DNA of 39,940 bases from positions 1 through 39,940 of the forward strand of contig JAURHM010000029.1 of the NCBI GenBank assembly GCA_030833315.1. The letters run 5' to 3'. A program made the position numbers and the translations under genes. The notes under the pieces are model-generated. The model was not told where the DNA came from. It was given only the letters and a program-made list of their open reading frames with translations, and ran no database searches. Below, in pieces: positions 9,082 to 16,966 of this stretch (the first letter of the stretch is position 1; each line of letters begins with the position of its first letter). The DNA is from Burkholderiales bacterium. Its GTDB lineage: Bacteria; Pseudomonadota; Gammaproteobacteria; Burkholderiales; SG8-41.

Positions 9082-9687
9082 TTACAGCGGCTTGATCAAC
9101 AACTTGCGCCATTTGATGGCACCGCCGGGAATGCCGTTGGCGCCCGTCGAATATTGCAGCGAGAACGGACCTTCCTTGAACTGGCTGTTGTTCATGCTGG
9201 AAGTGACCGCGCCATTGAGTGCGACAGTGACATCGCTGCCTTTGACGTAAATTTCATAGGTGTTCCATTTGCCGCCGGCCTTGGGCGGCGGATTGCCAAC
9301 ACGGGCGAAGTCGACGATCGCACCGGTGCTGTATTCCTGGCCGGGGCGCTGGTCAAAAATATTCACTTCGTATGAATTGTTGGCGCCGATCTGTTTCGGA
9401 TTCTGCGCGCGCAGGAACAGGCCGCTGTTGGTGGTGTGGTCGGCCCAGAATTCGGCATAGATCTGGAAATCCTTATACGACTGCTTGGTCACCAGATGGC
9501 CGCCTTTGCCTTTGTCGGCAACGATCAGCCCGCCTTCCGTGCGCCAGTTGGCGTCGCCGATGCGGTCAAAATTTTCCAGGCCTTTTCCGTCTTCGATCAA
9601 CGCAACCCAGCCGGCCGAAGGCGTATGGGCGCAACCGGTGATGAACAGTGCGAAAGCGAGCGCGAACGGTGCGAACAGGCGTTTCAT
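9082..9687 (-). CDS. DUF1080 (3-keto-disaccharide hydrolase-like) lipoprotein
   Basis: 201-residue predicted lipoprotein. The signal peptide ends in the lipobox ITGC (Cys19), so the protein is likely anchored by lipid in the inner or outer membrane. The mature part is a single concanavalin-like beta-sandwich of the DUF1080 type, with FLRAQNPKQIGANNSYEVNI, QEYSTGAIVDFA and WNTYEIYVKGSDVTVALNG. Family members act on or bind carbohydrates; some are 3-keto-disaccharide hydrolases. The start at 9687 is supported by GGGGGAGA upstream; the frame stays open further but without signal-peptide character. It stands alone between a terminator and the divergent Bug gene, so its partner pathway is not visible. 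Confidence 0.85.
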   Translation of the reverse strand: MKRLFAPFALAFALFITGCAHTPSAGWVALIEDGKGLENFDRIGDANWRTEGGLIVADKGKGGHLVTKQSYKDFQIYAEFWADHTTNSGLFLRAQNPKQIGANNSYEVNIFDQRPGQEYSTGAIVDFARVGNPPPKAGGKWNTYEIYVKGSDVTVALNGAVTSSMNNSQFKEGPFSLQYSTGANGIPGGAIKWRKLLIKPL

Positions 9688-9828
9688 ATTATTGGTCTCC
9701 CCCAGATTAGCCCCGACCGGACGGCCGGCGACAAGCGGCGATTTTGCGCCGCCTGAATGCTTTGTCAAGAAGCGGCGATGTGCGTCTGCCGCATTTTCCG
9801 GCGCCCGTCGCCTGCACCCGGCGGTGGC

Positions 9829-9843
9829 TCATGTCATACATGA
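9829..9843. promoter_or_regulatory. candidate operator in the intergenic region before a Bug receptor gene
   Basis: A perfect inverted repeat TCATGT-cat-ACATGA lies 60 bp upstream of the ATG at 9904, in the divergent intergenic region between the DUF1080 gene and the Bug receptor. The GT-N3-AC core resembles sites bound by GntR-family regulators, which often control carboxylate uptake. Short palindromes of this size arise by chance, so this is a weak call. Confidence 0.3.
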
Positions 9844-9903
9844 TAAGCTCGGAAAAAGCGCAGTGGTTTCAAATTGTTATCCGCTAGGGGAGTTCCGTTG
9901 CAC

Positions 9904-10878
9904 ATGAAAAAAGTCATCCTGCTGGCGTTGGTGCTGGCAATGCAGTCCGTGTTTGCAGTGCAGGCAGCAGATGTTGCCGGCGATTATCCGCGTCGTTCGG
10001 TGCGCTTCATTGTTCCATTTGTTCCGGGCGCAGGTACTGACCTCACGACTCGGACGGTGGCCAAAAAGCTGACTGAAACACATGGACAGCAATTCATTGC
10101 CGATAACCGTGCGGGTGCTGCTGGCTCCATTGGCGCGGATATCGCCGCGAAGGCCAATCCGGATGGTTACACCATTTGCCTGATTTCCTCTGGGCATACG
10201 GTGCTTTCGGCGACGAATGACAAATTGCCTTATGACCTGGAGAAGGATCTGCATGCGGTGTCGCAGGTATCGACGCTGTTCTATGTGCTGACCGTGAATC
10301 CGTCATTTCCCGCGAAAACGGTCAAGGAACTGATCGCCTATGCCAAGGCGAACCCCGGCAAGGTTAACCTGGGGTCATCAGGCACCGGCGCCTTGCAGCA
10401 TTTTGCCGGTGAGATGCTGGCCTATCAGGCTGGCGTGAAATTCACCCATGTGCCCTATAAAGGCGGTGCTGCGTCGCTGGCGGCGGTGATGGCCGGCGAA
10501 GTGCAGATGAGTTTCACCACGCTGCTCAGCGCACGGCCACATATGTCTTCCGGAAAAATCCGCATTCTCGGCATCACTGCGGGCAAGCGCTCGCCGGCGA
10601 TTCCCGACATTCCCACCATTGCCGAATCCGGTGTGCCGGGATTCGAGGCCAATCAGTGGTATGGCGTCGTGACTTCCGGCAAGGTGCCGATGCCCGTCGT
10701 CAACAGGCTGTCAGCGATGCTCAAGGAAGCGGTGAATTCGCCGGATGTGGTGGAGCGGCTCGCGGCCGATGGTTCAACGCCGCTGACCAGTACACCGGCG
10801 CAGTTCAAGTCGCATATCAGTTCCGAAATCAGCAAGTGGCGCCGTCTGGTCAAGGATGCCGGACTGCAGATGAACTGA
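9904..10878 (+). CDS. Bug-family (TctC-like) periplasmic receptor
   Basis: 324-residue periplasmic carboxylate-type receptor. The signal peptide (MKKVILLALVLAMQSVFAVQ) is cut near AQA/AD at residues 21-22. The mature protein opens with the family pattern DYPRRSVRFIVPFVPGAGTD, followed later by THVPYKGGAASLAAVMAGEV. Start at ATG 9904 with AGGGGAG about 11 nt upstream; a TTG two codons earlier is also possible. It has no adjacent TctAB. The convergent neighbour is a citryl-CoA lyase-like gene, and an MmgE/PrpD gene follows, suggesting a citrate- or methylcitrate-like acid as ligand, which is only inferred. This is the second of three such receptors in the window. Confidence 0.92.
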   Translation: MKKVILLALVLAMQSVFAVQAADVAGDYPRRSVRFIVPFVPGAGTDLTTRTVAKKLTETHGQQFIADNRAGAAGSIGADIAAKANPDGYTICLISSGHTVLSATNDKLPYDLEKDLHAVSQVSTLFYVLTVNPSFPAKTVKELIAYAKANPGKVNLGSSGTGALQHFAGEMLAYQAGVKFTHVPYKGGAASLAAVMAGEVQMSFTTLLSARPHMSSGKIRILGITAGKRSPAIPDIPTIAESGVPGFEANQWYGVVTSGKVPMPVVNRLSAMLKEAVNSPDVVERLAADGSTPLTSTPAQFKSHISSEISKWRRLVKDAGLQMN

Positions 10879-10899
10879 ACGGCAGGGCCGGTATCACGA

Positions 10900-10986
10900 T
10901 CAGGGTTTGCTGACTGCGAATTTCACCAGCAGGATCAGGATGCCGATCACGGCCATGATCAGCGCACCGGTGATCACCTGAAACAT
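10900..10986 (-). CDS. possible 28-residue single-helix membrane peptide
   Basis: A short frame beginning MFQVITGALI and ending FAVSKP, almost entirely one transmembrane helix with a basic tail. It lies 40 bp downstream of the citryl-CoA lyase-like stop on the same strand. The helix resembles the C-terminal segment of the small DUF2970 family, but the usual N-terminal half of that family is absent. The same frame is open further upstream to 11082, inside the lyase gene and without family character. No good ribosome-binding site is visible. It could be a remnant, a genuine small protein or chance. Confidence 0.3.
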   Translation of the reverse strand: MFQVITGALIMAVIGILILLVKFAVSKP

Positions 10987-11026
10987 GCTCAGCGTGGCGC
11001 CGTCGGTACCGGCGGCGTATCCGGTT

Positions 11027-11806
11027 TCATGGCTGACGCAGATGTGCCGTGGCTTCTTCTTCGGCGCGCTGCTTGATTTCATAAGCCATCGGATTTTTCA
11101 TCTCCTCGAGGATGTGGCCGACGAGGCCGATGGCGCGTGCCAGCACGCCGATGCCGCGGACGATTTTCCACGGCAGTTGCAGTTCGCTGGCAATGGCGCC
11201 GATGGCACCGGTGGCATTGACCGGCAGCGATTTGCCGTAAACCTTTTCGGCCTGGGCGCCGACTTTCTGCATCAGCTTGACGTAGGGGCCGTTGTAACCT
11301 TGCTCGGCGGCAATCTCAAACAGTCGCGGTGCGCGCGGGTCGACCGGTTTGTGCAGGGTGTGGCCAATGCCCGGTACAATCTGCTTGCGGCTGTGGAAGC
11401 GCTCAACAATCTGCACGGCGAGCTGATCGAGGTCGGCATCAACCGTAGGGTCGGGCAGGGCTTCCTGCAGCATGCGCGCGGCGGTTTCCATGCTGCCGAC
11501 AAACACGCTGCCCAGACCGCAGAGGCCGGCGGCAACCGCGGCCTGCATTGCTTCGGGGGCGCCGGTATAGGTCATGCGCGCGGCAATCGAACTGGGTGTC
11601 AGGCCGTGTTCGACCAAAGTCACGGCAATGGCGTTGAACATCACTGATTCACGCGGGGTCGGCAGGCGGTCGGTGATTTCGAGAAAGGCCATGTCGCCCA
11701 GCGACAGTTTGCCGAGGATTTCGGTGCACAGATCGTGGCCCTTGACGGTGATGCGATCGACGGCGCTCCAGGCGATATCGGTGCGGATGGATTTGCGTTT
11801 AGCCAT
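11027..11806 (-). CDS. citryl-CoA lyase / short citrate-synthase-like protein
   Basis: 259-residue protein with a citrate-synthase fold but much shorter than citrate synthase (about 430 residues), matching the group annotated as citryl-CoA lyase. Diagnostic stretches are YTGAPEAMQAAVAAGLCGLG and GIGHTLHKPVDPRAPRLFEI. The latter carries the His and the DPR arginine that in this superfamily contact the CoA ester and carboxylate. It would cleave, or possibly make, a citryl-type CoA thioester in the cytoplasm. Start at ATG 11806 (MAKRKSIRTD); an earlier in-frame ATG gives no family residues. It is transcribed divergently from the MmgE/PrpD gene (125 bp between starts), consistent with a shared promoter region for tricarboxylate breakdown. 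Confidence 0.8.
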   Translation of the reverse strand: MAKRKSIRTDIAWSAVDRITVKGHDLCTEILGKLSLGDMAFLEITDRLPTPRESVMFNAIAVTLVEHGLTPSSIAARMTYTGAPEAMQAAVAAGLCGLGSVFVGSMETAARMLQEALPDPTVDADLDQLAVQIVERFHSRKQIVPGIGHTLHKPVDPRAPRLFEIAAEQGYNGPYVKLMQKVGAQAEKVYGKSLPVNATGAIGAIASELQLPWKIVRGIGVLARAIGLVGHILEEMKNPMAYEIKQRAEEEATAHLRQP

Positions 11807-11931
11807 GACAGTATTCCGGGGTTGATGTGGATCAATCGAGCTTAGCACTGGCGACGGAAGGCTGCATTTTCGGGCTAAGGGGGCGCCGTTTCACTTTAAA
11901 ATGGCGCTTCCTCAAGGAGTCGGAGTCCATC

Positions 11932-13329
11932 ATGCAAACATCTGCCAAAAAACAAAATCCTGCGGCCGTGGGCAGTCCCACGCAGCAACTATGCGCTTTT
12001 CTGTCCGCGATCCGTTACGAGGATCTGCCGGCGCCTGTAGTGGCGCGTACCGAGGAACTGTTTCTCGACTGGTTCGCGTCGTCGCTGGCTGGCAAGGGTG
12101 CAAGGCCGGTGTCGGTGATTGACGGCTTTGCCTCTGCGATGGGGCCGGGGGACGGTCCGGCGGAAAACCTGCTGACCCGCAAACGCACATCGCCTTTTTT
12201 TGCGGCACTGGTCAACGGCGCGGCTTCGCATTTTGTCGAACAGGATGATCTGCACAACAGTTCGGTGCTGCATCCGGGCACCGTGGTGTTTCCGGCCGTG
12301 CTGGCCGCGGCGCAGGATGTCGGCGCTACCGGCAAGGAACTGATCGCGGCATCGGTCGCCGGTTATGAGTGCGGGGTGCGTGTCGGCGAGTTCCTCGGTC
12401 GTTCCCATTACAAGATTTTTCACACCACAGGCACCGCAGGCAAACTGGCTGCCGCTGCCGGCGTGGCGCATATCCTGAAGCTGGACGCCGACAGGATGCA
12501 GCATGCCCTGGGTTCTGCCGGAACGATGGCTGCAGGCCTTTGGGAATTCTTGCGCGACGCGGCGGATTCCAAACAGCTCCACACGGCGAAAGCTGCCGCC
12601 GACGGACTGATGGCGGCTTATATCGCACGCGACGGATTTACCGGTGCGCGGGAGATTTTTGAAGGCAAACAGGGCATGGCAGCCGGCATGTCGAGCGATT
12701 CCGATGCGCGCTGGCTGACCGACGGCCTCGGCACGCGCTGGGCCACGGCAGAGACTTCGTTCAAATACCATGCATCCTGCCGTCATACCCATCCTGCGGC
12801 CGATGCGCTGCAGATGCTGATGAAGCAGAATCAACTGAAGGCCGATGACATCGTCAAAGTCACGGCGCATGTGCATCAGGGCGCGATTGACGTGCTCGGG
12901 CCGGTGACCGATCCGCAGACCATTCACCAGTCGAAATTCTCGATGGGTTTCGTGCTGGCGATGATCGCCACGCTGGGTCGTGCCGCTCTCGCAGACTTCA
13001 CTGAAAATTCATTAAAAAACAAAGAATTACGTAACTTCCATGACCGTGTGACCATGGTGCTTGACCCCGAGGTCGATGACGCCTATCCGCGGCGCTGGCT
13101 GGGTCGGGTTTCCGTGCAGACACGCGACGGCCGCACGCTGGAGTGCCGCGTCGATACGCCCAAGGGCGATCCCGGCAACACGCTGTCGCGCCAGGAACTC
13201 GAAGACAAGGCGCAGCGGCTGGTCAGTTTTTCGGGCGCTGCCACCCCAGATGAAGTCCGGCAGTGCATCCAGCGCATCTGGCATCTGCGCAACGAAGCCG
13301 GCGTACGCGATTTCCTGGCGGGTTGGTAG
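11932..13329 (+). CDS. MmgE/PrpD family protein (2-methylcitrate dehydratase-like)
   Basis: 465 residues, the usual length of MmgE/PrpD proteins, which include 2-methylcitrate dehydratase, cis-aconitate decarboxylase and many uncharacterised lyases/isomerases. Seen are the helical N-domain with ELFLDWFASSLAGKGARPVS, the ASHFVEQDDLHNSSVLHPGT active-site region, SVAGYECGVRVGEFLGRSHY, and KYHASCRHTHPAADALQ. Start at ATG 11932 with GGAG six nt upstream; earlier in-frame codons cover the promoter area. It is followed six bases after its stop by the exporter adaptor gene. Divergent from the citryl-CoA lyase-like gene, so it probably acts on a citrate-like acid. The precise reaction is not deducible. 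Confidence 0.87.
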   Translation: MQTSAKKQNPAAVGSPTQQLCAFLSAIRYEDLPAPVVARTEELFLDWFASSLAGKGARPVSVIDGFASAMGPGDGPAENLLTRKRTSPFFAALVNGAASHFVEQDDLHNSSVLHPGTVVFPAVLAAAQDVGATGKELIAASVAGYECGVRVGEFLGRSHYKIFHTTGTAGKLAAAAGVAHILKLDADRMQHALGSAGTMAAGLWEFLRDAADSKQLHTAKAAADGLMAAYIARDGFTGAREIFEGKQGMAAGMSSDSDARWLTDGLGTRWATAETSFKYHASCRHTHPAADALQMLMKQNQLKADDIVKVTAHVHQGAIDVLGPVTDPQTIHQSKFSMGFVLAMIATLGRAALADFTENSLKNKELRNFHDRVTMVLDPEVDDAYPRRWLGRVSVQTRDGRTLECRVDTPKGDPGNTLSRQELEDKAQRLVSFSGAATPDEVRQCIQRIWHLRNEAGVRDFLAGW

Positions 13330-13335
13330 AGCGCC

Positions 13336-14541
13336 ATGGCGCTGACGCTGCCCATGCGCCGGATGATGCCAATCATCGCCGTGGCCGCTGTGGCGGCGAT
13401 TGTGCTGCTCCTTGTGTTGCGTCCCAAGGCGGTCGCGGTGGACATCCTGACTCTGGCCGCAACGGATGTGCAGACCGGTGTGGTTGCCAGCGGTCGCGTG
13501 CTGCCGCCCGCCAAAGTTGAAATCGGTGCCACCATCACTGCCCGGGTTGATCGGGTGCTGGTGCGGGAGGGCGCGCGCATCGCCGCGGATCAGCTACTGG
13601 TGGAGCTGGAACGTGGTGAACTGGCCGCCGCTGCTGCGCAGGCACGCGCAGCGCTGGCTCGCGCCAAAGCGCGGGTTTCTTCGGTGCAGACCCTGGCGTT
13701 GCCGACGGCACAGGCGGGATTGAAACAGGCGGAAGCCAATCTTCTGCAAGCCGAACGGGATGACAAACGCAATCGTGATCTGATGGCGAAAGGGTTCATC
13801 AGTCAGTCGCGTGTGGATGAAGCAGAGCGCCAACTGGACATCGCGCGCAGCCAGCTGGCCAGCGCGCGTGCCCAGGCTGGTGCGCAGTCTTCAAGCGGTG
13901 CTGAAGCCCAGCAGGCGCAGAGTCAGCTGGCGGAAGCCGTGGCTGCGCTGGAAGCCGCGGAAGCCAAACTCGCACAGACGCGTATTCGCGCACCGGGTGC
14001 CGGCGTGGTGCTGGAACGTCTGGTCGAGCCCGGTGACATCGCTCAAGCCGGTCGCCGGATGATGAGTCTGGCGCTGGACGGTCCGGTGCGTCTGATCGTG
14101 CAGGTCGATGAAAAAAATCTGCCGCTGATCACCCAGGGCGCCTCGGCGATGGCTGCGGCCGATGCGTTTCCCGCAGAGCGGTTTGAAGCGGTGGTCAATT
14201 ACATTTCGCCGGGTATTGATGCCAGCCGCGGGTCGGTGGAGCTGCGGCTGGATGTGGCCAAACCGCCGGCGTTGCTGAAGTCCGACATGACGGTTTCGAT
14301 TGACCTGCAGGGGCCGCTGTTGAAGCAGGTCCTGATGCTGCCGGCAGACGCCGTACGCCAATTACAGACCGAGGCGCCGTGGGTGCTTGTTGACCGTGAG
14401 GGCGTTGCAAGCAGAATGGCAGTGAAGGTCGGTTTGCAAACCCAAGGGCGCGTGGCGGTTACCGAAGGCCTCAAGGCCGGTGATCGGGTGATCCTCAATC
14501 GCGAAGTGGCAGCCGGCAGCCGGGTTCGCGACCGGCGATGA
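13336..14541 (+). CDS. HlyD/MacA-family efflux adaptor (periplasmic)
   Basis: 401-residue membrane-fusion/adaptor protein. One N-terminal transmembrane anchor lies at residues 10-28. A lipoyl/barrel-sandwich half-motif follows (VEIGATITARVDRVLVREGA), then a long alpha-helical coiled coil of about residues 90-215, rich in Ala/Gln/Glu. The second lipoyl half is TRIRAPGAGVVLERLVEPGD, and a beta-barrel domain completes the protein. It links an inner-membrane transporter to the periplasm or an outer-membrane channel. It is the first gene of an adaptor-permease-ATPase set, the MacAB-like arrangement. Its stop overlaps the start of an 11-codon mini-ORF that in turn overlaps the permease ATG. Substrate unknown. 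Confidence 0.9.
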   Translation: MALTLPMRRMMPIIAVAAVAAIVLLLVLRPKAVAVDILTLAATDVQTGVVASGRVLPPAKVEIGATITARVDRVLVREGARIAADQLLVELERGELAAAAAQARAALARAKARVSSVQTLALPTAQAGLKQAEANLLQAERDDKRNRDLMAKGFISQSRVDEAERQLDIARSQLASARAQAGAQSSSGAEAQQAQSQLAEAVAALEAAEAKLAQTRIRAPGAGVVLERLVEPGDIAQAGRRMMSLALDGPVRLIVQVDEKNLPLITQGASAMAAADAFPAERFEAVVNYISPGIDASRGSVELRLDVAKPPALLKSDMTVSIDLQGPLLKQVLMLPADAVRQLQTEAPWVLVDREGVASRMAVKVGLQTQGRVAVTEGLKAGDRVILNREVAAGSRVRDRR

Positions 14542-14573
14542 ACGCGCTGGTTAATGGAGGCGCCCAGCCATGA
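14538..14573 (+). CDS. 11-codon mini-ORF bridging adaptor and permease genes
   Basis: ATG at 14538 overlaps the adaptor stop (ATGA), and the frame reads MNALVNGGAQP before a TGA that overlaps the permease ATG at 14570 (again ATGA). The first 13 bases, ATGAACGCGCTGG, are exactly repeated at the permease start (14570-14582). This looks like a duplicated start region that may serve as a translational relay. The permease has its own GGAGG at 14556-14560, so the peptide itself may have no function. Confidence 0.35.
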   Translation: MNALVNGGAQP

Positions 14574-15796
14574 ACGCGCTGGGGTTTGAACTGACGGTAG
14601 CCCTGCGTTTCCTGCGTGAAGGGCGCATGCAGACGGCATTGATCATCGGCGGCGCTGCCATCGGCGTTGCGGTGATTTTTTTCATCACGGCTGTGCTCAC
14701 CGGCGTGCAGGGTGATCTGATCAAACGCGTTACCGGGGCGCAAGCGCATATTGTCATCAAGCCGCCGGAAGAAACCGTGGCGCCGTTGATTGCCGGGGAT
14801 GCCGACGGCACGCGGCTGTCTTCGATCCAGGCGCGGCCTCAGCGACTGACCACCATCGACGGCTGGCCGGCACTGGCGCGCGTAACGGAAGCCACGGAAG
14901 GTGTGATTGCCGTGGCGCCGGTAGCGACAGGATCGGGGCTGGGGATCAAAGGCGAGGCATCGCGATCGGTGGTGATTGTCGGTACCGAACTCGAACGTTA
15001 CCTGCGCGTGGTCCGCCTCGATGACAAGGTCAAGTCGGGTGTACTGGTGATTGAGCCCGGCGATGCGCTGATCGGCATTGAATTGGCCAAAGACCTCGGC
15101 GCCGTACTTGGTGATCGCTTCCGCGTGCAGACCGCGCAGGGCGGCAGCGAAGTGTTCCGCATCCGCGCCTTGCTTGATCTGGGTTCGCGCGAACTGAACC
15201 GGCGTTATGTGTATACGGATCTGCGTGCGGCGCAGAGCCTGCTGGGCATCCCCGGACGCATCACCAATCTGGATGTGGCCGTACGCGACATCATGAAAGC
15301 CGAAATCATTTCGGCACAGTTGCGCGCGCAGTCGGGGCAACTGATTGAAAGCTGGATACAGACCAACAATCAGGTATTCGCGGCGATCAAGAACCAGGAC
15401 ATCATGACGTTGCTGATCCGGTTTTTCATCACTGTGGTGGTGTCGCTGGGTATCGCCAGCGTGCTGGTGGTGTCGGTGGTACAGAAGCGCAAGGAGATCG
15501 GAATTCTGCGCGCAGTCGGTGCCACGAGACGGCAGATGCTCAGCGTGTTCCTGCTGCAGGGCGTGATCGTCGGCGTCGGCGGGGCATTGCTGGGGTCGGT
15601 GCTGGGAATGATGCTGGTCTCGTTTTTCAGTCGCATCCTGCGAAACGCCGAGGGACAGGCGCTGTTCTCGCTGTCTTTTGATTTCAGGCTGATCGGCTAT
15701 GTCGTCGCCGGCGCCGCCGTACTCGGGCTGATCGCTGCGGTGCTGCCGGCGCGCAATGCGGCACGGCTGGATCCGGCGCAGGCGATCCGGGGCTGA
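14570..15796 (+). CDS. ABC exporter permease (MacB/FtsX-like)
   Basis: 408-residue permease of the MacB/FtsX/LolC type. One transmembrane helix lies near the N-terminus (about residues 22-45). A large periplasmic MacB-type core domain covers about residues 46-270. Three helices follow at the C-terminus, including LIRFFITVVVSLGIASVLVV, the coupling segment KRKEIGILRAVGATRRQMLS, and the end VLPARNAARLDPAQAIRG. Such mechanotransmission permeases extrude lipopeptides, macrolides or lipoproteins, or signal across the membrane. The start has GGAGG nine bases upstream. The stop is followed one base later by the ATPase ATG, so co-translation is likely. Confidence 0.9.
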   Translation: MNALGFELTVALRFLREGRMQTALIIGGAAIGVAVIFFITAVLTGVQGDLIKRVTGAQAHIVIKPPEETVAPLIAGDADGTRLSSIQARPQRLTTIDGWPALARVTEATEGVIAVAPVATGSGLGIKGEASRSVVIVGTELERYLRVVRLDDKVKSGVLVIEPGDALIGIELAKDLGAVLGDRFRVQTAQGGSEVFRIRALLDLGSRELNRRYVYTDLRAAQSLLGIPGRITNLDVAVRDIMKAEIISAQLRAQSGQLIESWIQTNNQVFAAIKNQDIMTLLIRFFITVVVSLGIASVLVVSVVQKRKEIGILRAVGATRRQMLSVFLLQGVIVGVGGALLGSVLGMMLVSFFSRILRNAEGQALFSLSFDFRLIGYVVAGAAVLGLIAAVLPARNAARLDPAQAIRG

Positions 15797-15797
15797 G

Positions 15798-16526
15798 ATG
15801 AGCGCGAACGGGAAAGCACCGCTGGTCGAAATCAGCGGACTGCACAAGACTTATAACGAGGGGCTGCCGAATGCCGAAGAGGTGTTGCACGGCATTGATC
15901 TGGTGATCCAGCCGGGTGAGTTCACCGCACTGATCGGTCCGTCAGGTTCCGGCAAAAGCACCTTGCTGAATATTCTGGGCCTTCTTGAAAGTGCTTCGGG
16001 TGGCCTTTATCACCTGGGCGGGCGCGATGTCACGGCGTTTGATGATGATGAACGTACGCTGGCGCGGCACGAAGTGCTGGGGTTCATATTCCAGTTTCAT
16101 CATCTGCTGCCTGCGTTCACTGCAGTGGAGAACATCATGCTGCCCGGATTGATGGGGCGGAGCCGAGGGGTGCTGCAGAGCGATCTGCGCGAACGCGCGA
16201 TGGAACTGCTGGATGCGGTCGGCCTGCATGATGCCGCCGACAAAAAACCGACCGAACTGTCTGGCGGCATGCAGCAGCGCGTGGCAATAGCCCGAGCACT
16301 GGTGCGTGGTCCGCAAATGGTGCTGGCCGACGAGCCGACCGGCAATCTGGATACGCACAGCAGCGATACGATATTTGCGCTGCTTCGCCAGTTCAACCGC
16401 AATCGGGGCACCGGGCTGCTGATCGTGACCCATGATCCGCGGCTGGCGGCGCGCTGCGACCGCATCATCGAACTGGTGGATGGCCGCATCGCGTCGGATA
16501 AACCCAATACGCCGGTAGTGACGTGA
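15798..16526 (+). CDS. ABC transporter ATP-binding protein (LolD/MacB-type)
   Basis: 242-residue ATPase subunit. Walker A is IGPSGSGKSTLLN, the Q-loop lies in FIFQFHHLLPAF, the signature motif is LSGGMQQRVAIARAL, Walker B is MVLADEPTGNLD, and the H-loop is IVTHDP. The N-terminal DLVIQPGEFTALIG and the FQFHHLLPAFTAVENIMLPG pattern are typical of LolD and FtsE-like subunits. It would power the adjacent FtsX-like permease in the cytoplasmic membrane. The ATG lies directly after the permease stop. Convergent with the DUF2007 gene seven bases downstream. Because LolD-like names depend on the permease, the full exporter is best called MacAB-like. Confidence 0.92.
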   Translation: MSANGKAPLVEISGLHKTYNEGLPNAEEVLHGIDLVIQPGEFTALIGPSGSGKSTLLNILGLLESASGGLYHLGGRDVTAFDDDERTLARHEVLGFIFQFHHLLPAFTAVENIMLPGLMGRSRGVLQSDLRERAMELLDAVGLHDAADKKPTELSGGMQQRVAIARALVRGPQMVLADEPTGNLDTHSSDTIFALLRQFNRNRGTGLLIVTHDPRLAARCDRIIELVDGRIASDKPNTPVVT

Positions 16527-16533
16527 GCGTGTC

Positions 16534-16848
16534 TCAGGGCCGGCCGGCGCCGCACTGCCAGCAGTCGGTAAACTGACCTTCACTGAATTCATTGCAGCGC
16601 GTGCATTGCCAGCGCTGATCGGTCATTGCGGCCGCAACCCGGCCCTGCAGGAGATCACGGAGCAGGCGATCGGCTTCATCCAATTGCCGGTCGTCTGTCA
16701 CCCATACGGCGCAGGCATCGAGGGGCAGTTCGCCGAATCCGCCAGCCAGCCATTCGCCGCGCACCACTGCTGCAATGCCGCATGACTGCAGCAGGCCGCA
16801 GATCAGGTGGGCTTCAGCGGGATGTCGCGCGTTGTGGATGCGTTTCAT
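16534..16848 (-). CDS. DUF2007-domain protein with C-terminal zinc ribbon
   Basis: 104-residue small soluble protein. The N-terminal about 70 residues match the putative signal-transducing DUF2007 fold (NARHPAEAHLICGLLQSCGI). The C-terminus has two Cys pairs (CTRC and CWQCG), a likely zinc ribbon. Start at ATG 16848 (MKRIHNARHP); in-frame codons upstream lack family character. No function is known for the family. It converges with the exporter ATPase gene and is divergent from the ModA-like gene, without an operon partner. Confidence 0.75.
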   Translation of the reverse strand: MKRIHNARHPAEAHLICGLLQSCGIAAVVRGEWLAGGFGELPLDACAVWVTDDRQLDEADRLLRDLLQGRVAAAMTDQRWQCTRCNEFSEGQFTDCWQCGAGRP

Positions 16849-16966
16849 TCTATTGACGAGACTAGGTGATGCCTCTTTTCGGTGCAAGGGGGATTCCGGG
16901 GGGGGTAGGAGCACCGCGGTCGGACTGGTAACATCGTGCGCTTGTACAACGCTGGGGGATAAGTAA

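Noticed and set aside
14495-15847. Long open frame (450 codons) on the minus strand opposite the exporter permease gene
   Set aside because: It lies opposite a well-supported FtsX-like gene. Its translation is rich in Arg, His and Gln without domains, typical of antisense frames in GC-rich DNA.
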